A stretch of DNA of 64,000 bases. Origin: Acetanaerobacterium elongatum. Lineage in GTDB: Bacteria; Bacillota; Clostridia; Oscillospirales; Ruminococcaceae. The notes beneath the pieces were generated by a model, which was not told the origin of the DNA, ran no database searches, and saw only the letters and a list, made by a program, of their open reading frames with translations. Below are positions 53,535-60,800 of the stretch, in pieces (position 1 is the first letter of the stretch; every line of letters begins with the position of its first letter). The position numbers and the translations under genes were made by a program. The stretch covers positions 1 through 64,000 of the forward strand of contig NZ_FNID01000006.1 in NCBI RefSeq assembly GCF_900103835.1, written 5' to 3'.

Positions 53535-54287
53535 TTGGCCAAGCGCTTTACAACCGAACGGCTCAGCGATGAGCTTGAGATATTTGTGAGCCCCGAACAT
53601 AAATTTGGCACTGATGCCTTTTTGCTCGCCAACTTTGCAAACCCGCGCCATAAGGATAGGGCTTGCGACCTTGGCACCGGCTGCGGCATCATCCCGTTTA
53701 TCTGGTGCAAGCGGCACAAGCCAAACGTCATCTTTGCGGTGGATATCCAACCGCAGGCCATTGAGCAGACAATGGCCTCGGTGGAGCAAAACAGCTTACA
53801 GAGCGCGGTGATTCCCGTACTGGCCGATTTGAAACACTTAGAAGGAAAGATACCCTTCGGGTCGTTTGATCTGGTAACCTGCAACCCGCCTTATAAAGCC
53901 GCCGATACCGGAATAATCAGCGAGACGCAAAGTGATAAGATTGCCCGCCACGAGCTGATGTGTACCGTAAGCGACGTGACAAGCGCCGCCGCAAAGCTGC
54001 TGAAGTTCGGCGGCAGGCTCTGCCTCTGCCAGCGTCCCGAGCGCTTGTGCGATGTGCTGGAGGCCATGCGCCGCTGTGATATTGAACCCAAACGTCTGCG
54101 TTTTGTGCAGCAGCGCCCCGAAACCCCGCCGTGGCTGTTTCTGGTGGAGGGCAAAAAAGGGGCAAAGCCCTTTTTAAAGGTGGACGAGCCGTTTTACGTT
54201 GAGGGCGAGGGCGGGTTTTCTAAAGAGATGCTGGCCTGCTACGGCAAGCAGCACAACCTGCCGCACAACAACCCGCAGCAGGGGTAA
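53535..54287 (+). CDS. trmN6: tRNA1(Val) A37 N6-methyltransferase-like protein
   Basis: 250 residues from TTG 53535, the start best placed for GAGGTG (9 bases upstream); a GTG at 53523 overlaps that site. Class I SAM methyltransferase of the YfiC/TrmN6 type: FGTDAFLLANF, SAM loop ACDLGTGCGIIPF, AVDIQPQAIEQTMASVEQN and the N6-adenine motif VTCNPPY. It probably methylates an adenine in tRNA. It lies 24 bases before rsmI, a pairing common in Bacillota. Confidence 0.87.
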   Translation: MAKRFTTERLSDELEIFVSPEHKFGTDAFLLANFANPRHKDRACDLGTGCGIIPFIWCKRHKPNVIFAVDIQPQAIEQTMASVEQNSLQSAVIPVLADLKHLEGKIPFGSFDLVTCNPPYKAADTGIISETQSDKIARHELMCTVSDVTSAAAKLLKFGGRLCLCQRPERLCDVLEAMRRCDIEPKRLRFVQQRPETPPWLFLVEGKKGAKPFLKVDEPFYVEGEGGFSKEMLACYGKQHNLPHNNPQQG

Positions 54288-54311
54288 TTGTTTTAATCAA
54301 AGGAGAGCGTC

Positions 54312-55145
54312 ATGAAGCTGTATGTGGTGGGTACGCCTATCGGCAACCTTTCGGATATGTCGCCGCGCGCGATAGAAACCCTGCGCACGGTTGACTTTAT
54401 AGCAGCCGAGGATACCCGCGTTACCGTAAAGCTGTTAAACCATTTTGATATAAAAAAGCCGATGATCAGCTACTACGAGCACAACCTGCGTGAACGCGGC
54501 GAGATAATTATAAACCGTATTCTTGCCGGTGAGAGCTGCGCGGTGGTTACCGATGCAGGCATGCCCTGCATCTCCGACCCCGGCGAGGATCTGGTGCGCC
54601 TCTGTGCCGAGAACGGTATCGAAGTGGCGGTGGTACCCGGCCCTTCTGCAGCGATTTCTGCACTTGCGGTTTCGGGCCTTGTTACCTCCCGTTTCTCGTT
54701 TGAAGGCTTTTTAAGCACCTCGCGAAAGGCAAGGTTTGAGCACCTGGAAGAGGTTAAAACCAACCCGCGCACCCTTATCTTCTATGAGGCACCGCACAAG
54801 CTACAGGCCACCCTTGCCGATATGCTGAACACCTTTGGCAACCGTAAAATCACTCTTGCACGCGAGCTTACCAAGGTATATGAGGAGGTTCGCCGCACCA
54901 CCCTCAGCGAGGCGATAGCATTTTATGAGCAGAACCCGCCGCGAGGGGAGTTTGTGCTGATTATAGAGGGTGCACCGAAGCAAGCCTTGACGCAGGAAAC
55001 TACCCTTGAAGAAGCGGCAGAGATTGCTAAGCGGCTAATGGAGGAGGGTGTGCCCCCCTCTGAAGCGGCTAAGCGGGTCTCAAAGCAAACGGGGTTTAAG
55101 CGCAGTGAGATTTATACGCGAATGATTGAGAAGGCAGAGGAGTAA
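54312..55145 (+). CDS. rsmI: 16S rRNA (cytidine1402-2'-O)-methyltransferase
   Basis: 277 residues from ATG 54312, with AAGGAGAG upstream. Tetrapyrrole-methylase fold: LYVVGTPIGNLSDMSPRAIETL, AEDTRVTVKLLNHF, VTDAGMPCISDPGEDLV, VVPGPSAAISALAVSGL, FYEAPHKL and REFTK-like RELTKVYEEV. It methylates C1402 in the ribosomal P site. The C-terminal helix-turn-helix-like tail (SEAAKRVSKQTGFKRSEIYTRM) is usual. Operon with trmN6 and probably the DUF2500 gene. Confidence 0.95.
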   Translation: MKLYVVGTPIGNLSDMSPRAIETLRTVDFIAAEDTRVTVKLLNHFDIKKPMISYYEHNLRERGEIIINRILAGESCAVVTDAGMPCISDPGEDLVRLCAENGIEVAVVPGPSAAISALAVSGLVTSRFSFEGFLSTSRKARFEHLEEVKTNPRTLIFYEAPHKLQATLADMLNTFGNRKITLARELTKVYEEVRRTTLSEAIAFYEQNPPRGEFVLIIEGAPKQALTQETTLEEAAEIAKRLMEEGVPPSEAAKRVSKQTGFKRSEIYTRMIEKAEE

Positions 55146-55149
55146 GACA

Positions 55150-55545
55150 ATGACGTACGACAGCATGTTTGGCATTTTAGCCTTTGTAATTCCTGTGTTT
55201 ACCCTGCTGGTTTTCGCATTTGTTATTGGATTTATTATCTATTCGATTTCTAAAACCGCAAAACGTGACCGTTATAACCGTTCTCAACCGGTACTCACGG
55301 TACGGGCCAAGGTTGTTTCTACTCGTATGGATGGGGGAAGAGCCTCTATTTACGAGGATCGGCGGGTATTTCACAAGCACCGTACGGTAAGAGATTATAC
55401 ATGCTACTATGCAACCTTTGAGGTGGAAAGCGGCGACCGCATAGAGCTTATGATTCCCGCCAATGAGATTGGGTACCTTGTACAGTTTGACATCGGGGAG
55501 CTGACCTTTCAGGGTACGGAATTCATACGCTTTGTCAGAAGCTGA
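55150..55545 (+). CDS. DUF2500 family membrane protein
   Basis: 131 residues from ATG 55150, with AGGAG 7 bases upstream, 4 bases after the rsmI stop. One N-terminal membrane helix (about 8-32) is followed by a small beta-rich domain (VRAKVVSTRMDGG, YYATFEVESGDRIELMIPANEIGYL, GELTFQGTEFIRF) that matches DUF2500. Function is unknown. Position suggests co-transcription with rsmI. Confidence 0.82.
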   Translation: MTYDSMFGILAFVIPVFTLLVFAFVIGFIIYSISKTAKRDRYNRSQPVLTVRAKVVSTRMDGGRASIYEDRRVFHKHRTVRDYTCYYATFEVESGDRIELMIPANEIGYLVQFDIGELTFQGTEFIRFVRS

Positions 55546-55785
55546 GCCTTTCACATAGGATACAATAAGGAATAATCAACCTCAACCAGATTGCTGGGTT
55601 CAGGGTGCTGATACTATTCAGACGGTTTAAGCCTAAATGGCATAAATCATAGAAATTCAGGAAGTATAAAAGGGTGGCGGAGAAGATGAGAAATCTGAAT
55701 ACCATCAGAAAATGTCGCTGGAGCACAGCACCGCCCCAAACGGTTATTTGCATCTGATAAAAGAACGAAAGGATTTGAACCTAAG

Positions 55786-57096
55786 ATGAAACAACCGTTT
55801 GTAAATCATGAGCAGCTTTGCGCAATTACCGCCCAATACCCTACGCCCTTTCACCTGTATGATGAAAAGGGCATACGCCAGACGGCGCGCGACCTTTATA
55901 AAGCGTTTTCTTGGAACAAGGGCTTTAAGGAGTATTTTGCCGTAAAGGCTACTCCCAACCCCGCTATCTTAAAGATACTGCGTGAGGAGGGCTGCGGCAC
56001 CGACTGCTCGTCGCTTACCGAGCTGATGCTTTCCGATGCCGTGGGCTTTCAGGGCGAGGAGATGATGTTCTCCTCCAACGTAACCCCACGCGAGGATTAT
56101 CAGCTTGCGAAGAAGCTGGGTGCCATCATTAATCTTGATGATATCACCCACATTGAATTTTTGGAGGATGTGGCGGGTATTCCCGAAACCATCTGCTGCC
56201 GCTATAATCCCGGCGGCTCTTTCACGCTGAACAATTCGATTATGGATACCCCCGGAGAGGCCAAATATGGCTTCACCCGCGAGCAGCTTACACAGGGCTT
56301 TAAGAAGCTGATGCAGAAGGGCGTTAAGACCTTCGGCCTGCATGCCTTTTTAGCCAGCAACACCACCGAAAACGGCTACTACCCCGCACTTGCAAAGATA
56401 TTGTTTGAAACTGCCGTGGAGCTTCAACGTGAAACGGGTGCTCATATCGCGTTTATCAACCTCTCGGGCGGTGTAGGCATCCCTTACCGCCCCGACCAGC
56501 CGCGCAACGACATCTTCGTAATCGGCGAAGGGGTACGCAAGGCCTTTGAAGAGGTGCTGGTGCCCGCAGGTATGGGGGATATCCGCATCTTTACCGAGCT
56601 TGGACGTTTCATGCTTGCCGAAAACGGCGCGCTGATTGCCAAAGCTATCCACGAAAAGCATACTCACAAGGAATATATCGGCCTCGATGCCTGTGCCGCC
56701 AACCTCATGCGCCCCGCCATGTATGGCGCTTACCACCATATCACTGTAATGGGCAAGGAGCACGCGCCGTGTGACCGGAAATATGATGTAACAGGCGGCC
56801 TGTGTGAGAATAACGATAAGTTTGCAATCGACCGCATGCTGCCGAAGATAGAGCTCGGCGACCTGCTCTATATCCACGATACCGGTGCGCACGGTTTTTC
56901 GATGGGGTACAACTATAACGGCAAGCTGCGTTCCGCCGAGGTGCTGCTGAAGGAAGACGGTACTGCGGAGCTTATCCGCCGCGCCGAAACCCCGGCCGAC
57001 TACTTTGCCACCTTTGACTTTACAGGCCTTTTTAAAGACCTGCCCAAGGGCAAGAAGGAGTTTATCTTTGACGAGCCCCAGCCGGTAAAGTACTAG
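55786..57096 (+). CDS. lysA: diaminopimelate decarboxylase (group IV PLP decarboxylase)
   Basis: 436 residues from ATG 55786. Alanine-racemase-like barrel with PLP lysine in EYFAVKATPNPAILK (near residue 52), DCSSLTELMLSD, a phosphate-binding INLSGGVGIPYRP block, and the C-terminal beta domain with GLCENNDKFAIDR and GDLLYIHDTGAHGFSMGYNYNG, where CENNDKF corresponds to the active-site Cys segment. It matches clostridial LysA, which makes lysine from meso-diaminopimelate. No lysine riboswitch or T-box was recognised in the 240-bp gap upstream. Confidence 0.85.
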   Translation: MKQPFVNHEQLCAITAQYPTPFHLYDEKGIRQTARDLYKAFSWNKGFKEYFAVKATPNPAILKILREEGCGTDCSSLTELMLSDAVGFQGEEMMFSSNVTPREDYQLAKKLGAIINLDDITHIEFLEDVAGIPETICCRYNPGGSFTLNNSIMDTPGEAKYGFTREQLTQGFKKLMQKGVKTFGLHAFLASNTTENGYYPALAKILFETAVELQRETGAHIAFINLSGGVGIPYRPDQPRNDIFVIGEGVRKAFEEVLVPAGMGDIRIFTELGRFMLAENGALIAKAIHEKHTHKEYIGLDACAANLMRPAMYGAYHHITVMGKEHAPCDRKYDVTGGLCENNDKFAIDRMLPKIELGDLLYIHDTGAHGFSMGYNYNGKLRSAEVLLKEDGTAELIRRAETPADYFATFDFTGLFKDLPKGKKEFIFDEPQPVKY

Positions 57097-57149
57097 CCAC
57101 TCCCTAATCAGCGGCAGAGCGACTGCCCGATTAAAACCAGCAGAAACTC

Positions 57150-57187
57150 AAAGCCCGAACCTGATTTTCAAGGTTCGGGCTTTGTTA
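57150..57187 (+). terminator. intrinsic terminator of lysA
   Basis: AAAGCCCGAACCT (57150-57162) pairs with AGGTTCGGGCTTT (57171-57183), then TTTGTTAT. Confidence 0.88.
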
Positions 57188-57270
57188 TATTTCTGTGCTG
57201 TTAGGCTAACACTAAGAAGCAGACTGTTTCACTTATGAGAGTATTACTTCGATTTACGGAGGCATTGTTC

Positions 57271-57990
57271 ATGGTTTCGTTTGCCGAGATGCTGCCTATT
57301 TTACTTCGGGCGTTTATATCCTTTGTTTTGATGCTGCTTTTGGCAAAGCTGATGGGTGCCAAGCAGATTTCTCAGATGACATTTTTTGATTACATCGTAG
57401 GAATCTCCATCGGCTCGATTGCTGCGGTGCTGGCGATTGATGACCAGATTCCGGCGGTATACCCGATTGCCGCAATGGTTATCTATGCCCTGCTTGACCT
57501 TGCATTATCCGTAATCACCAACAAATCCATCGTTGCACGCCGTTTCTTTACCGGTACACCCACTATTATCATTGATAACGGCAAGATTATCCGCGAGAAT
57601 ATGGTGCACACCCATTATGATATGAACGACCTGCTCTCGATTTGCCGCACCAAGGGTTTTTATAATGTTTCCGATATCAGCTACGCAATACTCGAAACCA
57701 ACGGGGAGCTTAGCATTCTGCCCAAAACCGCCCATCGCCCGGTAACGCCCAGCGACCTGAACCTTACCCCTGCCGAGGAGGGGGTTTTAGCAAATGTGGT
57801 AATCGACGGCAATATCATGTACAACAATCTCAAGGGTATCGGCCGCAACGAGGAATGGCTGAAGAAAAAGCTGGAGGAGCAGAAGATAAAAAAAGTGGAG
57901 GATATCCTGCTTGCCACCTGCGACAGTACCGGAAGTGTCTCGGTATTTTTTAAGGATGAAAAACCGCCGCACCACGGGATGTTTGAATGA
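57271..57990 (+). CDS. DUF421 (YetF-like) membrane protein
   Basis: 239 residues from ATG 57271, with GGAGG 8 bases upstream; an in-frame ATG at 57235 lacks a site. Three N-terminal membrane helices (about 5-80), with LLLAKLMGAKQISQMTFFDYIVGISIGSIAA, then two soluble YetF-type beta domains (PTIIIDNGKIIRENM, DLLSICRTKGFYNVSDISYAILETNGELSIL, VVIDGNIMYNNLKGIGRNEEWL). Such proteins occur in spore membranes of Bacillus species and elsewhere; function is unsettled. Its last 49 bases are repeated almost exactly at 59372-59420. Confidence 0.85.
   Translation: MVSFAEMLPILLRAFISFVLMLLLAKLMGAKQISQMTFFDYIVGISIGSIAAVLAIDDQIPAVYPIAAMVIYALLDLALSVITNKSIVARRFFTGTPTIIIDNGKIIRENMVHTHYDMNDLLSICRTKGFYNVSDISYAILETNGELSILPKTAHRPVTPSDLNLTPAEEGVLANVVIDGNIMYNNLKGIGRNEEWLKKKLEEQKIKKVEDILLATCDSTGSVSVFFKDEKPPHHGMFE
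57939..57987 (+). repeat. direct repeat copy 1 (3' end of the DUF421 gene)
   Basis: 49 bases at the end of the DUF421 gene match 59372-59420 at 47 of 49 positions. The two copies flank the DUF134/C_GCAxxG/NifX cassette. Confidence 0.85.
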
Positions 57991-58023
57991 AGTTTGATCA
58001 ATTATATGCCAGTAGTAAAGAAA

Positions 58024-58401
58024 TTAGCTGCAGTGTTTTTCACAGTTACACACATGATTATGTTCGTGCTCCTCATGGTTACAACTGCCACCCATATCGT
58101 TTAGCTGCCCCGAAAGATAGTTTTTCACCGCATCTTCGATACTACCGTCAATACCCGAGATGAGCTCAATGCCAGCCGACGATAGCATCTGTCTTGCACC
58201 CTGGCCGATACCGCCGCAAATCACAACGTCTACCGCTGCTGCCTTTAAAAATCCTGCAAGTGCTGCATGACCGTGCTGTGAAGCATCAAGTATTACTTTA
58301 TTATTAATTGCACCGTCTTCTGCCGTAAAAACGGTAAAGCTGCTGCATTGACCGAAATGCTGAAAAACCTGATTATCCTGTGTTGTTACTGCAATTTTCA
58401 T
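58024..58401 (-). CDS. NifX/NifB-type (dinitrogenase Fe-Mo cofactor domain) protein with His/Cys tail
   Basis: 125 residues from ATG 58401, overlapping the upstream stop by 4 bases. The PF02579 domain (about 1-100) has MKIAVTTQDNQVFQHFGQCSSFTVF, DVVICGGIGQGARQMLSSAGIELI and a GSIEDAVKNYLSG end. The last 22 residues are rich in Cys and His (GGSCNHEEHEHNHVCNCEKHCS), a likely metal-binding tail. Family members bind Fe-S or Fe-Mo precursors, but many clostridial ones occur without nitrogenase. None is seen here. Third gene of the DUF134 cassette. Confidence 0.87.
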   Translation of the reverse strand: MKIAVTTQDNQVFQHFGQCSSFTVFTAEDGAINNKVILDASQHGHAALAGFLKAAAVDVVICGGIGQGARQMLSSAGIELISGIDGSIEDAVKNYLSGQLNDMGGSCNHEEHEHNHVCNCEKHCS

Positions 58402-58853
58402 AATTTATCTTCCTCCATGTATTCTTCCATTATTTTAGCGGCGCTTTTAACAAGCTCCACACAAGGGCGTTTTTTGTAATAACCAGATGTTCTTATTTCA
58501 GGTATTGGGGTGTCAGGTCCATTTTGCAGGCCAAGCAGTTCTCTGCATATAATGGATCCATTTTCCTCCTTGAATCTTTGTGCAAGTAGTTGAATTCGTT
58601 TGTAATGGTCCGCTTTTGCGGCATAGTCATTCGGGTCGCTATATCCGTATTTGAGACCGGCTACCATGAACATACCACTAACCGCCCCACATACCTCACG
58701 CAGCCTGCCCATACCACCCCCAAAAGAGGAAGCCAGCTTCAGTGCAGTTTCCTTATCCAGATTAAGCTCGTCCGAAAAAGCTGCAAATATCGACTGGCTA
58801 CAGTTATACCCCTGCGTAAAAAGCTGCTCAGCCAGCAAAGTTTTATTCTCCAT
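58398..58853 (-). CDS. C_GCAxxG_C_C family (putative redox-active) protein
   Basis: 151 residues from ATG 58853, with GGAGTG upstream. The family pattern is clear: GYNCSQSIF, SSFGGGMGRLREVCGAVSGMFMVAGL, IICRELLG, then a late KKRPCVELVKSAAKIME. Its cysteines (in NCSQ, VCGAVSG, ICREL and PCVEL) fit the C_GCAxxG_C_C model, a proposed redox or metal-linked protein found in anaerobes. It sits between a DUF134 regulator (stop at 58858) and a NifX-like protein with a 4-base overlap, so the three are co-translated. Confidence 0.87.
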   Translation of the reverse strand: MENKTLLAEQLFTQGYNCSQSIFAAFSDELNLDKETALKLASSFGGGMGRLREVCGAVSGMFMVAGLKYGYSDPNDYAAKADHYKRIQLLAQRFKEENGSIICRELLGLQNGPDTPIPEIRTSGYYKKRPCVELVKSAAKIMEEYMEEDKL

Positions 58854-58857
58854 TTCA

Positions 58858-59211
58858 TCACTCCGATAGTTCCGTTTGTTTTTCAAATCTACAGTTTTTG
58901 CACCTTCCGTGGTTCGAGCATCGGCTTTCGGCCAGTGCGTAGTGCCCACCGCCTATTTCAATCGCACAGCCGGTGCAGAGTGCTTTAGATATCGTCCTTC
59001 TGGCCGAATAGAGCATTCGCTGAAAGGTAGCCCGCGAAACATTCATTCTTATAGAAGCTTCATCCTGCTCCAGCCCTTCCAAATCACACAGCCGAACTGC
59101 TTCCAATTCCTCTACTGTCAGCAAAACGGTTTCACTGTATGGCTTGCTCGGGATGAACAAACGGTTTTCCGGTATTGCGCAAACCCTACGGCACTTTACT
59201 CCTCTAGGCAT
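58858..59211 (-). CDS. DUF134 (UPF0251) DNA-binding regulator
   Basis: 117 residues from ATG 59211 (MPRGVKCRRVCAIPENRLF), with GGGGGA upstream; a longer frame to 59244 would start inside the operator. It has the family N-terminus PRGVKCRRVC. A sigma-region-4-like helix-turn-helix follows (VEELEAVRLCDLEGLEQDEASIRMNVSRATFQRMLYSARRTIS), then a Cys-rich C-terminus (CTGC, CSNHGRCKNC) that could bind metal. First gene of the cassette, directly behind a promoter framed by a 17-bp inverted repeat, so metal-responsive autoregulation is inferred. Confidence 0.9.
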   Translation of the reverse strand: MPRGVKCRRVCAIPENRLFIPSKPYSETVLLTVEELEAVRLCDLEGLEQDEASIRMNVSRATFQRMLYSARRTISKALCTGCAIEIGGGHYALAESRCSNHGRCKNCRFEKQTELSE

Positions 59212-59227
59212 TTTGTCCCCCTTTTTT

Positions 59228-59278
59228 AATGAGCATATGCACAAATAGAATTATATTGTGCATATGCTCATTTGTCAA
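59228..59278 (-). promoter_or_regulatory. consensus promoter with inverted-repeat operator for the DUF134 cassette
   Basis: Minus strand: TTGACA (complement of 59273-59278), 17-base spacer, TATAAT (complement of 59250-59255). The spacer is itself one arm of a perfect 17-bp inverted repeat: 59256-59272 and 59228-59244, AATGAGCATATGCACAA and its complement, 11 bases apart. One arm thus fills the -35/-10 spacer and the other covers the start site. Each arm also contains the 8-bp palindrome GCATATGC. DUF134 is the likely ligand. Confidence 0.85.
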
Positions 59279-59321
59279 GAAGAATTGTGAAAAACAGATA
59301 ACAGTTGATAACAGTGATAGA

Positions 59322-59369
59322 TAATAAAAAAGCGAACAACCCCCATTAACGCAGGGAACTGTTCGCTTT
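59322..59369 (-). terminator. terminator of the MarR operon
   Basis: AAAGCGAACA (59329-59338) and TGTTCGCTTT (59360-59369) form the stem. On the minus strand it is followed by a TTTTTTATT run (59322-59330). It separates the MarR operon from the DUF134 promoter. Confidence 0.75.
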
Positions 59370-59371
59370 GA

Positions 59372-59423
59372 CTCGGTATTCTTTAAGGATGAAAAACCGC
59401 CGCACCACGGGATGTTTGAGTAG
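59372..59423 (+). pseudogene. duplicated 3' end of a DUF421 gene (direct repeat copy 2)
   Basis: Reads DSVFFKDEKPPHHGMFE then TAG, matching the last residues of the intact DUF421 gene (TGA there). 47 of 49 bases are identical to 57939-57987. The match begins two bases after the MarR terminator stem. No other part of a second DUF421 gene is visible, so this is a relic of a tandem copy or of an insertion event. Confidence 0.8.
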
Positions 59424-59504
59424 AGTGAACAGCCTGCTAAAAATGGCCCCAAATAATGAATCAACCCAACATGGCAGAGACTGCGCTGTTTTAATTACTG
59501 ACGA

Positions 59505-59957
59505 TTAGATACTGCCCGAGATCTCCCTTAATATTTCTACGAGCGTTTTAAGACTGGCATACATTTGGTCAATTTTATCATCCTCCAAATCTCTAACCAT
59601 TAAAGTCAGCCCATTTCGTGATTGCTCTTCAATGGATTCCATATATTCTATTCCTTTAGTAGTCAAGGAGAGTAGCACTTTTCTTCGGTCATTCGGATCG
59701 TTGAATCTTGTAACCAACTCTTTTTCTTCCAATGAGTCAATTAAAGTGGTTAAGCTTCCTTTCTCCATATTGATGAATTTGCTGAGTGTAGTAGGTGTAA
59801 TACTTTCTGCTTTACCAATGATCATAACTGCCATACTTTGATTCTTATTACACAAAGGGCCCGCATTGTTTTTCTCAATATAATTCTTACATTTATTAAA
59901 TAATGGTATCAAGCTTAAGAATAAGTTATGCAGTTCTTGTAATTTATCGTTTTCCAC
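59505..59957 (-). CDS. MarR-family transcriptional regulator
   Basis: 150 residues from GTG 59957, with AGGAG 8 bases upstream; a GTG three codons earlier overlaps that site. Winged helix: ITPTTLSKFINMEKGSLTTLIDSLEEKELVTRFNDPNDRRKVLLSLTTKGIEYM, where DPNDRRKVLLSLT is the wing. AT-rich like its upstream partner and unlike the surrounding genes. It follows that gene by 21 bases and probably represses their shared promoter. Confidence 0.9.
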   Translation of the reverse strand: MENDKLQELHNLFLSLIPLFNKCKNYIEKNNAGPLCNKNQSMAVMIIGKAESITPTTLSKFINMEKGSLTTLIDSLEEKELVTRFNDPNDRRKVLLSLTTKGIEYMESIEEQSRNGLTLMVRDLEDDKIDQMYASLKTLVEILREISGSI

Positions 59958-59978
59958 TATTCTCACTCCTAAACAATA

Positions 59979-60506
59979 CTAATCTATTAACTGCACAAAC
60001 TCATTTGCATTGTTACGGATGTATGCGGCAACCCGCTGAATTGTTGATAGAAGAGTAACGCTGAACGATTTATTGAGAAGATTCATTGATGCGAATAATT
60101 CAGCATTTCTATCAATGTCTGTGATTAAAGTATTACGCTGTTCTGTATTATTTTTAAATTCTTCCGTTTTCATACTTTGAAAAATTACATCCATGTCTTC
60201 AAGAATCTGTAGCATATCAAAATCCTCAAAGTATTGCATCCCCTTTTTCAGTTGTGACCAAACGTCCTTGTTTGATAACAGATAGGATAGATGAAAATAG
60301 AATTCTTCAATCCCATTGGAAGTATGACCATAAAGCACTTGAAACATTAATAATGCACGCTGTCCAGGGTTTAAAGTCGCGTAGGCCTCTGATTTTACTA
60401 TATAGCTCTTGCCGCGTATCTGTGTAATAGTAGGCTCAATACAAGCCCATATGAGTGATACATCATTTAATGATTCAAAATCCCCTTGTTTAATTGTTAC
60501 TAACAT
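59979..60506 (-). CDS. hypothetical protein, possibly DMP19-like (DUF4375)
   Basis: 175 residues from ATG 60506, with AAGGAG 7 bases upstream. It is all-helical. The block LNPGQRALLMFQVLYGHTSNGIEEFYFHLSYLLS has the QR...I..L..E..NGGFxQYF-like layout of DMP19 (DUF4375) proteins, but the match is not certain. No signal peptide or membrane helix. First gene of a two-gene operon with a MarR regulator; AT-rich, which hints at transfer. The role is unknown; MarR linkage suggests response to a small molecule or stress. Confidence 0.6.
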   Translation of the reverse strand: MLVTIKQGDFESLNDVSLIWACIEPTITQIRGKSYIVKSEAYATLNPGQRALLMFQVLYGHTSNGIEEFYFHLSYLLSNKDVWSQLKKGMQYFEDFDMLQILEDMDVIFQSMKTEEFKNNTEQRNTLITDIDRNAELFASMNLLNKSFSVTLLSTIQRVAAYIRNNANEFVQLID

Positions 60507-60549
60507 ATATGCTCCTTCCATATGCAAAAAGCCTTACTCAAGTGCCAAA

Positions 60550-60590
60550 ATAGTTAGAATTATTATAATAAGAATTCTAACTATATAAGA
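60550..60590 (-). promoter_or_regulatory. promoter and inverted-repeat operator of the MarR operon
   Basis: A perfect 12-bp inverted repeat, ATAGTTAGAATT (60550-60561) and AATTCTAACTAT (60573-60584), separated by 11 bases. On the minus strand TATAAT (complement of 60562-60567) fills the centre, with TCTTAT (complement of 60585-60590) as a weak -35 at 17 bases. MarR bound here would block the -10. Confidence 0.7.
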
Positions 60591-60663
60591 ATACCAAAAC
60601 GAAACTCAACTGTCAATATAATTACCAGAAAATTATCCTAAGTAATGCCCGCTGAAAAGCAGA

Positions 60664-60700
60664 AATGCCGTCTTCAGCATATTCACTGATAGACGGCATT
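60664..60700 (-). terminator. terminator of the phosphoglucomutase gene
   Basis: AATGCCGTCT (60664-60673) and AGACGGCATT (60691-60700) form a perfect 10-bp stem. On the minus strand it is followed by TCTGCTTTT. It lies about 100 bases past the phosphoglucomutase stop. Confidence 0.6.
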
Positions 60701-60800
60701 CTTTATAAACGAAATGGAGGGCAGAAAGGGCTATTGACCTACATAATCGAGATATAATAAGCTTTCTCACCCAATAAGTGTTAGAATTAAATACTAAGAA

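Noticed and set aside
55686-55757. 23-codon frame (MRNLNTIRKCRW...) upstream of lysA
   Set aside because: It could be a leader peptide, but the RBS is weak, there is no run of Lys or other regulatory codons, and no attenuator hairpin was found.
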